From Conexibacter sp. (GTDB taxonomy: Bacteria; Actinomycetota; Thermoleophilia; Solirubrobacterales; Solirubrobacteraceae), in NCBI GenBank assembly GCA_025964295.1, contig JAOPZD010000631.1, positions 1-17,680 on the forward strand: a stretch of 17,680 nt of DNA. Reading direction: 5' to 3'. The notes under the pieces were generated by a model. It did not search any database and was not told where the DNA came from. It worked only from the letters and a program-made list of their open reading frames with translations. Shown piece by piece: positions 6,394-13,312 of this stretch (the first letter of the stretch is position 1; the number at the start of each line of letters is the position of its first letter). Position numbers and translations under genes: made by a program.

Positions 6394-9177
6394 TCATGCC
6401 CTCGCTCCGGCCGGGGTCGGCTCGAGGTCGGAACCGGGCAGCGCATCCACCAGCTGGCGGCGAGAACGGATGTCGAGCTTGCTGAACACGTTGCGTAGAT
6501 GCCACTCCACCGTGCGCGGGCTGAGGAACAGCCGCGCAGCGATCTCCGGGTTCGACATCCCATCGCGGGCGAGCCGGGCGATCTGCCGCTCCTGCGGGGT
6601 GAGGTCGTCGCGCGTCTCGACGGTCCGCTCGCGCACCTTCTCCCCCGTCGCAAGCAGCTCACCCCTGGCTCGCTCGGCGAACCCCTCCATCCCGATCGAC
6701 GTGAACTGGTCGTGGGCGGCACGAAGCTGGACACGTGCGTCGCCACGGCGACCCTCGCGGCGCAACCACTCCCCGTAGAGCAGATGAGCCCGGGCGAGGT
6801 CAGGACGCCGCCGGGTCCTGGCCAGCCTCTCGATCGCCTCGCGATGCAGGCGATCGGCACGCTCACCCTCGCTCAGAAGCGCCTGGCAGCGCGCTTGGAT
6901 CCCCCGACCCCAGTCGGTGCTGGAGGGCGCGGTCGCCGCCATCACCTCCTCGAGCGCACCGGCCGCCAGGTCGGGCCTCGCGGTGCGGACCGCCGCCTCG
7001 ATCAGCTCAGTCAGTGCCCAGGGGGCGAACTGGAGCTCCGGTGCCTCCTCGGCCGCTCGCTGGGCCGAGGCGAGCGCCCGGTCGTAGACACCAAGCCCGT
7101 TGAAGAGGATGGCGCTCGTCCACTCGGCCCAGACGAGGCTGAGCCCGTGACCGCCCGTTCTGGCGTCACGGATCGTGGACTCGATCAACGGCAAGGCGTT
7201 GCCTTGGCCTTGAAGCGCGGCGAGCAACATCCGGCAATAGGTCCCCATGTGGGTCCCGGTCGCCGTGGTGATCGCTTCGACCTCGGCCAGCGCCTCGGCA
7301 GCAGCGCCGAAGTCGCCGCACGACGTGACGAAGATCGCCCAGTCCTCCAGGTCGATCGGCAGTCGGGCCAGCGCGCCCGCATCACGGGACTCCTTGAGGT
7401 TGCGCGCGCTGATGGCCTGCCAGCTGTCCTCATCCCAGAGGACGTTGGGCGGGGTTGTCGTCAGCCAGCCCCAGCGAAAGTTCTCCTGGGTCGGTGACGC
7501 CTCGTTCGCAAACGTGGCGGAGGCCTGCCTCAGCAGTGGCGCGGCCGCCGCACGACCGTGGGTCACGAGGGTGGTGAGGCCGTCGAGCAGCAGATCGGAT
7601 GGACCGAGCGGACCGGGCAGCCGCGGAGCCGATCGGGCAGCGCGGGACACGTCGACCAGACTGCCGGCGGAGGCTGAGCGACCGGCGAAGAAGGCAGCTC
7701 CCCACGCGTCGAGGTAGGTCTCGCGCGCCAGCTCGGGGTCGAGCCGCTCAAGTCGTCGGGCAGCTCTCAACAGCAGTGGCGGTGCCGTGGTCCCCATGCT
7801 CGACGCGAACGCGATCTGACCCCTGAGCAACTCCACGTGGGCCATCTGCAGCTCGTCCGGCGTCGAGGCCTCGGCCAACGTCAGAAGCTCGAGGGCGTCC
7901 TCGAACATGCCGGCATGCAGGCTCGCTCGCGCAGCGGCAAGGGCACGCCGCAACCGCTGCGTGCGATCGGCCGACAGAACGACGGCGCGATGCAGGAACG
8001 CGGCCGCCGCGGCCAGGCCCCCGCGCGCCTGCGCGCGGCTGGCGGACTGCTCGAGCGCCGCGGCGATCGACTCGTTGGGGCCCGCTGCGGCTGTGGCCAG
8101 ATGCCACGCGCGACGGTCGGGGTCGGCGCTGTCGTCGGTCGCCTCGGCCAGGGCTTGATGGACCTCCCGGCGTTGGTCTGTGGTCGCTGTTCCATAGACC
8201 GCGGAGCGCACGAGCGGATGACGGAACGTCACGCGCTCGTCGAGCGCGAGCAACCCGTCGGTCTCCGCGTCGACGGCGGAGACCGCGATACCGAGTCGCT
8301 CGGATGCGGCGATCAGCAGCAGCGGATCGCCGACCGGCTCGGCCGCCGCGACCAGCAGCACACGTCGCGCGTCGTCGGAGAGCGTGTCGACCCGTCGAAC
8401 GAAACGCTCCTCGATCTGCCCGGCCAGGCCCTGCGCCTCGATGAGGCCGAGGCCGCCCGCCAGCTGTGTCGCCGTCAAGCCCCGCGGGAGCTCGAGCAAC
8501 GCCAGCGGGTTCCCGTGCGTCTCGGCGACGATCCGGTCGCGAACCCGATCATCCAACCTGAGCCACACGGTCGCGCCCAGCAGCGCCCGGGCGTCGTCCC
8601 TGAGCAAGCCGCGTACCTCAAGCTCCGGAAGGTTCGCAAGGTCGCCCTCCGGCTCGCGTACGGCGAACACGACCCCGACCCGCTCCGCCAGGAGCCGACG
8701 CGCGACGAACGCCAGGGTCAGCGCCGACGCCCGATCCAGCCACTGCGCGTCGTCGACCAGGCACAGGATCGGCCCGTCATCAGCAGCCTCTGACAGCAGG
8801 CTCAACACGGCCAGCCCGACGAGGAACCGATCTGGAGCCCCGCCGGCGCTCAGGCCGTAGACGATCTCCAGAGCCTCACGCTGCGGAGTCGCCAGCCTGT
8901 CGAGCCGGCCGAACAGCGAAGCGCAGAGCTGATGCACACCGGCGTAGGCCAGCTCCATCTCCGACTCCACGCCCACGGCTCGGAGAACGGTCAAGTCTGG
9001 CGCCGACCGGACCAGGTAGTCCAGCAGAGCGGTCTTCCCGATCCCAGCCTCTCCGCGCACCACCAGCGACCGGCCCTCCCCCCGGCGGATCGCGTCGGCC
9101 AACGCGTCGAGCAGCGCGCACTCGTCCGCCCGACCGCAGAGGGTCGGCTCCCGCCCGGGTGCGGCGCCACGAGCCAT
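6394..9177 (-). CDS. LAL-type transcriptional regulator (AAA ATPase plus LuxR HTH)
   Basis: ATG 9177 gives 927 aa. An N-terminal AAA module begins with LCGRADECALLDAL; Walker A is GEAGIGKT at residues 42-49 and Walker B is ILCLVDD at 137-143. A long helical repeat region of about 450 residues, TPR/MalT-like (many A-x-x-L-x-x-A runs), links to the C-terminal LuxR helix-turn-helix: LTPQERQIARLARDG, then NPEIAARLFLSPRTVEWHL and VFSKLDIRSRRQLV. Size and order match the LAL family (Large ATP-binding regulators of the LuxR family), usually pathway-specific activators that sense a ligand or protein partner. It lies 49 bases downstream of a four-TM protein on the same strand, so co-transcription is likely. 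No clear ribosome-binding site precedes the start; the frame is open to 9309, but that extension overlaps the upstream gene and lacks family similarity. Confidence 0.93.
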   Translation of the reverse strand: MARGAAPGREPTLCGRADECALLDALADAIRRGEGRSLVVRGEAGIGKTALLDYLVRSAPDLTVLRAVGVESEMELAYAGVHQLCASLFGRLDRLATPQREALEIVYGLSAGGAPDRFLVGLAVLSLLSEAADDGPILCLVDDAQWLDRASALTLAFVARRLLAERVGVVFAVREPEGDLANLPELEVRGLLRDDARALLGATVWLRLDDRVRDRIVAETHGNPLALLELPRGLTATQLAGGLGLIEAQGLAGQIEERFVRRVDTLSDDARRVLLVAAAEPVGDPLLLIAASERLGIAVSAVDAETDGLLALDERVTFRHPLVRSAVYGTATTDQRREVHQALAEATDDSADPDRRAWHLATAAAGPNESIAAALEQSASRAQARGGLAAAAAFLHRAVVLSADRTQRLRRALAAARASLHAGMFEDALELLTLAEASTPDELQMAHVELLRGQIAFASSMGTTAPPLLLRAARRLERLDPELARETYLDAWGAAFFAGRSASAGSLVDVSRAARSAPRLPGPLGPSDLLLDGLTTLVTHGRAAAAPLLRQASATFANEASPTQENFRWGWLTTTPPNVLWDEDSWQAISARNLKESRDAGALARLPIDLEDWAIFVTSCGDFGAAAEALAEVEAITTATGTHMGTYCRMLLAALQGQGNALPLIESTIRDARTGGHGLSLVWAEWTSAILFNGLGVYDRALASAQRAAEEAPELQFAPWALTELIEAAVRTARPDLAAGALEEVMAATAPSSTDWGRGIQARCQALLSEGERADRLHREAIERLARTRRRPDLARAHLLYGEWLRREGRRGDARVQLRAAHDQFTSIGMEGFAERARGELLATGEKVRERTVETRDDLTPQERQIARLARDGMSNPEIAARLFLSPRTVEWHLRNVFSKLDIRSRRQLVDALPGSDLEPTPAGARA

Positions 9178-9226
9178 GGTCCCGGAGTGATCGTAAAGCA
9201 GCGGCCCCGGTCCTGGGCGTCGACGC

Positions 9227-9964
9227 TCATGACGATGCTCCGTGTAGGGATGGTGGAACGACGATCGCTGCCCGATCGACAGCGTCGGTGCTGTAGTCGT
9301 CGAGCGCATGCCGATGCTGGCGCTCGTGCATCGAGAAGGCGCCGGCTCCGATACCGGCGCCGACGGCCACCGCGGTCGCCAGCGAGTGCACGCCGGCGGC
9401 CTTCAGCACCAGGCCGGCGCAGGCCCCGGCCACGACGCTGTTGACGACGGCGATCATCCCGGCAACGGTCAGCGTGAGTTGCCATGCGCTGGCTGCGACC
9501 CTCGCCTCGTTGACCGGCGCCGCCGAGTCCCTCCCCTGGATGATGACGAGGTACGGCTCGAGCTCGGGTGAGACGCTCAGGTAGAAGCTGCGCAGAAGCG
9601 CGATCCGGTGCGCGTAGGCGATGTCTTCGATGGAGGACTGGACCAGACGCAGGAAGGTCACCACCCCCACGTACGCCAGGACCGGCAGCAGGATCAGCGC
9701 GAACACGTAGAACGCCACGCCGAGCCGGGACATCTGTCCGATGAACGCCAGCGCGATCAGGTTGCTCGACAGGGCGGCGAGGAAGATGCTCGCGCGGCCG
9801 TTGGCCTCGGAGACGGTCATCGCGCGCGCCGTCTGCAAGTTGAAGTGCTCGGTCGTGGCGAACGTTGCCGCGGGGCCTAGCCGTGGGCCGAGGGCTGCCG
9901 CCAAGGCCGCCGTGGCCAAGTCGCCATCGTCGCTGGGCAGGTCATACGCGTTCTCGGGCCTCAT
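9227..9964 (-). CDS. Four-TM membrane protein of unknown family
   Basis: ATG 9964 gives 245 aa. Four hydrophobic segments occur as two pairs: about 59-77 (SIFLAALSSNLIALAFIG), 83-105, 164-187 and 193-211. The N-terminus is acidic and soluble, and between the pairs is a roughly 55-residue amphipathic region (QSSIEDIAYAHRIALLRSFY ... YLVIIQGRDSAAPVNEARV). The C-terminus has a His-rich stretch (SMHERQHRHALDDY). The two-plus-two layout with a soluble middle suggests an internal duplication or a scaffold-like protein, but I do not recognise the family. It is preceded by a 15-codon ORF whose stop overlaps its ATG, which explains the absence of its own ribosome-binding site. It sits 49 bases upstream of the LAL regulator and may be its membrane partner; that is inference. 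Confidence 0.75.
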   Translation of the reverse strand: MRPENAYDLPSDDGDLATAALAAALGPRLGPAATFATTEHFNLQTARAMTVSEANGRASIFLAALSSNLIALAFIGQMSRLGVAFYVFALILLPVLAYVGVVTFLRLVQSSIEDIAYAHRIALLRSFYLSVSPELEPYLVIIQGRDSAAPVNEARVAASAWQLTLTVAGMIAVVNSVVAGACAGLVLKAAGVHSLATAVAVGAGIGAGAFSMHERQHRHALDDYSTDAVDRAAIVVPPSLHGASS

Positions 9965-10008
9965 GGCGCGTACCGGAACGGATGGCGTTGGTCGAGCTCC
10001 ACGAACAC
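9961..10008 (-). CDS. Putative 15-residue leader peptide, ATGA-coupled
   Basis: On the minus strand GAGAGGAG (10015-10022) lies six bases before GTG 10008, a far better ribosome-binding site than any at the four-TM gene. The frame reads MFVELDQRHPFRYAP and stops at TGA, overlapping the next ATG as ATGA. A short, well-initiated ORF coupled to the downstream gene is typical of a leader or of a translational coupling device. It could also be a chance frame next to a mis-assigned start, but no longer in-frame coding sequence fits. It was found by reading the region by eye and is unproven. Confidence 0.45.
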   Translation of the reverse strand: MFVELDQRHPFRYAP

Positions 10009-10281
10009 GATCGACTCCTCTCTGCCTCGTGGGAGACGCGGGCTGCGCCACGTGATGCACCGACGATGCGCCTCCCGCGCACCGATCGCCCCCGTGTCAC
10101 ACCCCTGGGTCTCCTACGGGGATCGAGCAGCGGGCATCCCTTCGACGAGACGCCGCACCGGCCGAGCGGTGGCGAGCCAAACCCCGCGAGCAAACCCCGT
10201 GTGCTTCCGGGGGCGACGTGCGGACGGGACGACCAGGCTCCGTGCCGTCATCAACCACCGTTCCCATCAAGGAGGACCACC
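9965..10281. other. Divergent intergenic region, mostly non-coding
   Basis: This gap separates the four-TM gene (minus) from the epoxide hydrolase (plus). It contains the leader ORF and its ribosome-binding site on the minus strand. On the plus strand it holds a near-tandem repeat GCGAGCCAAACCCCG / GCGAGCAAACCCCG (10172-10199) and AAGGAGG (10269-10275), six bases before the hydrolase ATG. I see no clear -35/-10 pair and no other coding potential; frames open here lack protein-like features. Confidence 0.5.
10172..10199. repeat. Near-tandem 14-base direct repeat upstream of epoxide hydrolase
   Basis: GCGAGCCAAACCCCG (10172-10186) and GCGAGCAAACCCCG (10186-10199) differ by one inserted C, with CAAACCCCG repeated exactly 13 bases apart. 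It lies about 80-110 bases upstream of the start, a suitable place for an activator site, but it may be chance. Confidence 0.35.
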
Positions 10282-11529
10282 ATGGCAGTCACGGTCGAAG
10301 CGAGGACCGGCAGCAGCGCGGTCCGGCCGTTCACGGTCGAGATCCCGGAGGCCGATGTCGAGGACCTGCGTGCGCGCATCATGGCCACGCGCTTCCCCGA
10401 CAAGGAGACCGTCGAGGACGACTCGCAGGGCGTCCCGCTCTCAGTCATGAAGGACCTCGCTCGCTACTGGGTGAGCGAGTACGACTGGAGCAAGTGCGAG
10501 GCGCGGCTGCAGGCCCTCCCGCACTACACCACCGAGATCGACGGGCTGGACATCCACTTCGTCCACGTCCGCTCCAAGCACGAGGACGCGCTGCCGCTGG
10601 TCGTCTGCCACGGCTGGCCGGGGTCGGTCATCGAGCAGCTGAAGATCATCGGCCGGCTCACCGATCCGACCGCGCACGGCGCGAGCGCGTCGGACGCCTT
10701 CCACGTCGTGATCCCGTCGATGCCGGGGTACGGGTTCTCGGGAAAGCCGACCGGCACCGGCTGGGATCCCGTGCACATCGGCAAGGCGTACGTCGAGCTC
10801 ATGAAGCGCCTGGGCTACGAGCGGTTCGTCGCGCAGGGCGGCGACTGGGGCGCGGTCGTCGTCGACGCGATGGCCGGCGGTCGCGCCGACCCGGCGGCGG
10901 CCGAGCCGGCGCCGCCGGAGCTGATGGGCATCCACACCAACATGGCCGGCGTGATCCCGCCCGAGCTCTTCACCGCGTCCTTCGTCGGCAGTCCGGCGCC
11001 GTCCGGGCTCTCCGACGAGGAGCTGAGCACCTACGAGCAGCTGCGGACGTTCTTTGCGACGCACGTCGCGTACGGGCTGTACGCGGGGACGCGTCCGCAG
11101 ACGCTCTACGGGCTGGCGGACTCACCGATCGCCCTCGCCGCGTTCATGCTCGACCACGGCGACGGGAGCGGTCAGCCCGGCATCGTCCAGCAGGTCCTCG
11201 AGGAGCGTCTCGAGCGGCCGAGCGACCTCACGCGAGACGACATCCTGGACAACATCACGCTCTTCTGGCTGACCAACACCGGGGTCTCCTCGGCGCGGCT
11301 GTACTGGGAGAACAAGCTCCCCTTCTTCTCGGTCAAGGGCGTGACGGTCCCGGTCGGCGTGAGCACGTTCGCCGACGAGATCTACCGGGTTCCGCGCAGC
11401 TGGGCCGAGCGGGCGTACCCCAACCTCGTCCACTACAGCCAGCACGACCGGGGCGGGCACTTCGCGGCCTGGGAGCAGCCGCAGCTGCTCTCCGAAGACC
11501 TCCGCGCGACGTTCCGTTCGCTGCGCTGA
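10282..11529 (+). CDS. Epoxide hydrolase, alpha/beta-hydrolase with EHN N-terminal domain
   Basis: ATG 10282 is fixed by AAGGAGG six bases upstream and gives 415 aa. The N-terminal EHN domain is clear (about 14-95: FTVEIPEADVEDLRARI, ending near FVHVRS). The hydrolase core follows: oxyanion motif HGWPGS (His110), SMPGYGFSGKP, and the nucleophile Asp188 in QGGDWGA. Family-typical NMAGVIPPEL and the C-terminal base His393 in HDRGGHFAAWE complete it. These are the landmarks of microsomal-type epoxide hydrolases, which open epoxides to diols through an ester on the Asp. There is no signal peptide, so it is cytoplasmic. The redoxin-like gene begins seven bases after the stop, suggesting an operon. 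The substrate is unknown; a role in detoxification or degradation is plausible. Confidence 0.93.
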   Translation: MAVTVEARTGSSAVRPFTVEIPEADVEDLRARIMATRFPDKETVEDDSQGVPLSVMKDLARYWVSEYDWSKCEARLQALPHYTTEIDGLDIHFVHVRSKHEDALPLVVCHGWPGSVIEQLKIIGRLTDPTAHGASASDAFHVVIPSMPGYGFSGKPTGTGWDPVHIGKAYVELMKRLGYERFVAQGGDWGAVVVDAMAGGRADPAAAEPAPPELMGIHTNMAGVIPPELFTASFVGSPAPSGLSDEELSTYEQLRTFFATHVAYGLYAGTRPQTLYGLADSPIALAAFMLDHGDGSGQPGIVQQVLEERLERPSDLTRDDILDNITLFWLTNTGVSSARLYWENKLPFFSVKGVTVPVGVSTFADEIYRVPRSWAERAYPNLVHYSQHDRGGHFAAWEQPQLLSEDLRATFRSLR

Positions 11530-11536
11530 GGCGAAT

Positions 11537-12484
11537 ATGCTCGGCCGGGTGCACATCCCCTCCCTGGACGGTGCGACCGAGTGGCTCAACTCCGAGCCGC
11601 TCGGTCCGGCCGAGCTGCGTGGGCGCGTCGTCCTGGTGAACTTCTGGACGCTGACGTGCATCAACTGGCTCCGCCAGGAGCCGTACGTCCGCGCGTGGTC
11701 GCGGGCCTACCGCGACGACGGCCTGGTCGTCATCGGAGTCCACACGCCGGAGTTCTCCTTCGAGCACGACGTCGACGGCGTGGGCCTCGCCGTCACCGAA
11801 CGGGCGATCGACTACCCGGTGGCGGTCGACAACGACTACACCATCTGGAACGCGTTCGACAACGGCTACTGGCCGGCGCTGTACTTCGTCGACCGGGACG
11901 GCGTCATCCGCGACCACCACTTCGGCGAAGGACGCTACGGCCAATCGGAGCGCGTCATCCAGCGGCTCCTGGGCATCGAGCGCGAGTCCGTCCCCGTCGA
12001 TGCGCTCGGCGTAGAGGCGCACGCCGACTGGGACCACCTGCGAACGCCCGAGACCTACCTCGGCTCCTGGCGCAGCGAGAACTTCGCGTCACCGAACGGC
12101 GTCGCGGTCTCCGACGGTCGCGCCTACGAGCTGCCCGACCGCCTGCGCCTCAACCACTGGGCTCTGGCCGGCGTGTGGACGATCGGGCGCGAGAACGTCG
12201 TCCTCGACCAGACCGGGGGCAGCATCGCCTACCGGTTCCACGCACGCGATGCCCATCTCGTCCTCTCCCCCGGGGCGCGAGAGGCCATTCCGTTCCGCGT
12301 CCTCGTCGACGGCCACCCTCCCGGCTCGGCTCATGGCCTGGATGTCGACGTGAACGGCAGCGGCGTGCTTCGAGAAGGCCGCCTGTACCAGCTCGTGCGC
12401 GAGCAGGATCCGATCGTCGATCGTACGCTCGAGATCACCTTCCTCGCGCCGGGGGCCGAGGCCTACGCCTTCACGTTCGGGTAG
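11537..12484 (+). CDS. TlpA/redoxin domain fused to DipZ-like C-terminal domain, CINW active site
   Basis: The 315-aa product begins eight bases after the epoxide hydrolase stop and has AGGCG ahead of the ATG. Residues about 1-150 form a thioredoxin-like domain: GRVVLVNFWTLTCINWLRQEPY, shown by its key residues W38, C41 and W44, then VVIGVHTPEFSFE, WNAFDNGYWPALYFVDRDG. In DipZ-type proteins the active site is CINC; here the second Cys is Trp44, so the usual dithiol chemistry is not possible. Residues about 175-315 (ETYLGSWRSENFASPNGV ... WTIGREN ... AYAFTFG) match the C-terminal beta domain of DipZ. The N-terminal CcdA-like membrane part of DipZ is absent, and no signal peptide is seen. It could be a one-Cys redoxin or a binding protein. 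Confidence 0.85.
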   Translation: MLGRVHIPSLDGATEWLNSEPLGPAELRGRVVLVNFWTLTCINWLRQEPYVRAWSRAYRDDGLVVIGVHTPEFSFEHDVDGVGLAVTERAIDYPVAVDNDYTIWNAFDNGYWPALYFVDRDGVIRDHHFGEGRYGQSERVIQRLLGIERESVPVDALGVEAHADWDHLRTPETYLGSWRSENFASPNGVAVSDGRAYELPDRLRLNHWALAGVWTIGRENVVLDQTGGSIAYRFHARDAHLVLSPGAREAIPFRVLVDGHPPGSAHGLDVDVNGSGVLREGRLYQLVREQDPIVDRTLEITFLAPGAEAYAFTFG

Positions 12485-12690
12485 ACGACGCGGGCATCCG
12501 CGCCGCCTCGCGCGGCGTGCTCGGGAAGCTGCGCCGGCCGCGCCACCAGGCCCACGACGAGCAGCAGCGCGCCCAGCGCCACCCAGCCGATCGCGCCCAG
12601 CGTCAGTCACAGCGAGGTGGCCAGCGCGGGCCCCAGCGACGACGCGACGCCCTGGCTCAGCCCGAAGACCGCTCTCCAGCGCCGGGCGCG
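12463..12690 (-). pseudogene. Decayed C-terminal fragment of an MFS transporter
   Basis: The minus strand reads RARRWRAVFGLSQGVASSLGPALATSL, here given in parts: AVFGLSQGVASSLGPALA, then a TGA at 12607-12609, then LTLGAIGWVALGALLLVVGL and VARPAQLPEHA, ending at a TAG (12463-12465) inside the 3' end of the redoxin gene. The first part is the loop and helix 11 of a major-facilitator permease and the second is helix 12. The TGA sits where many relatives could have a Trp (TGG), so one base change may explain it. No upstream helices remain. Overlap with the neighbouring coding sequence suggests the fragment was trimmed by a deletion. Confidence 0.6.
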
Positions 12691-12810
12691 AGCGACCCGG
12701 GGCACTGATCCGGTAGCGGACCAGAACCGTCGGCGTCGGTGACGATCTCGAAGCGCACCGCACTCGCTGCACGGGTCGGCCAGCCGCCTCGAGGGCGGAC
12801 GCGGTCCGCG
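12691..12810. other. Non-coding remainder of the 12485-12810 gap
   Basis: Between the MFS fragment and the VOC gene there is no complete gene. A minus-strand frame reads VRFEIVTDADGSGPLPDQ around 12675-12755, which looks protein-like and may be another degraded remnant or a frame-shifted piece of the same pseudogene. I could not assign it. Confidence 0.35.
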
Positions 12811-13254
12811 CTACGCGGGAGCCGACAGCTCGATGCGGTTGCCGCTGTTGTCCTTGATGAACGCCAGCCGCCGGCCGATCGGCTCGACCACGAACGGCTC
12901 GCCGAGCAGCGGGACGCCGCGGCGCCCGAGCTCGGCGATGGTCGCGTCGAGGTCGTCCACCGCCAGGCAGAAGTGGTTGAGGCCCTCGTGGCGGAAGGTC
13001 GGCTCGAGCGACTGGACGTCCTCCTGCGGCTCCGCGGTCGAGCCGCCGAGGATCTCGATCTTCGCGCTGCCGTGGTGCAGGTAGGCCAGCCGCATGTCGC
13101 CGAACGGCCACTCCTGGTCGAGCGTGAAGTCGAGCTTGTCGGTGTACCACGCCACCGTGCCGTCGTAGTCGACGACGCGCAACCCGATGTGGTCGTGGCG
13201 CAGGTCGAGGCTGATGCGGTCGGTGTCGGTGGTCGTGTCGGCCAGCGTGCTCAT
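12811..13254 (-). CDS. VOC/glyoxalase-fold metalloprotein
   Basis: ATG 13254 is fixed by AGGAGG (13260-13265 on the opposite strand) five bases upstream and gives 147 aa. The two beta-alpha-beta-beta-beta halves are visible: HDHIGLRVVDYDGTVAWYTD ... KIEIL and NHFCLAVDDLDATIAELGRRG ... NRIEL. The four positions that bind metal in glyoxalase I (His of HIGL, Glu of KIEIL, His of NHFCL, Glu of NRIEL) are all present, so metal binding is likely. Relatives include lactoylglutathione lyase, methylmalonyl-CoA epimerase and dioxygenases, and sequence alone does not decide. It is the third gene of the aminotransferase/permease series (58-base gap), so it may act on a product of the amine pathway or on a reactive aldehyde or ketone by-product. 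Confidence 0.85.
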   Translation of the reverse strand: MSTLADTTTDTDRISLDLRHDHIGLRVVDYDGTVAWYTDKLDFTLDQEWPFGDMRLAYLHHGSAKIEILGGSTAEPQEDVQSLEPTFRHEGLNHFCLAVDDLDATIAELGRRGVPLLGEPFVVEPIGRRLAFIKDNSGNRIELSAPA

Positions 13255-13259
13255 GGGGT

Positions 13260-13265
13260 CCTCCT
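13260..13265 (-). promoter_or_regulatory. Ribosome binding site AGGAGG of the VOC gene
   Basis: The plus strand reads CCTCCT; on the minus strand AGGAGG precedes ATG 13254 by five bases. It fixes the start within a frame open to 13347. Confidence 0.75.
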
Positions 13266-13312
13266 TGGGACGGGTGTTGGGGTATGCGACTGCTGTTCCG
13301 CGCCGGCCGCGC

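Noticed and set aside
9178..9309. N-terminal extension of the LAL regulator to 9309
   Set aside because: The added 44 residues have no family similarity and overlap the end of the upstream membrane protein gene; ATG 9177 immediately precedes the normal N-terminus.
10218..11639. Alternative plus-strand frame of 473 codons over the epoxide hydrolase
   Set aside because: It has no protein-like pattern; the overlapping frame has the ribosome-binding site, HGWP, GGDWG and GGHFAAWE motifs.
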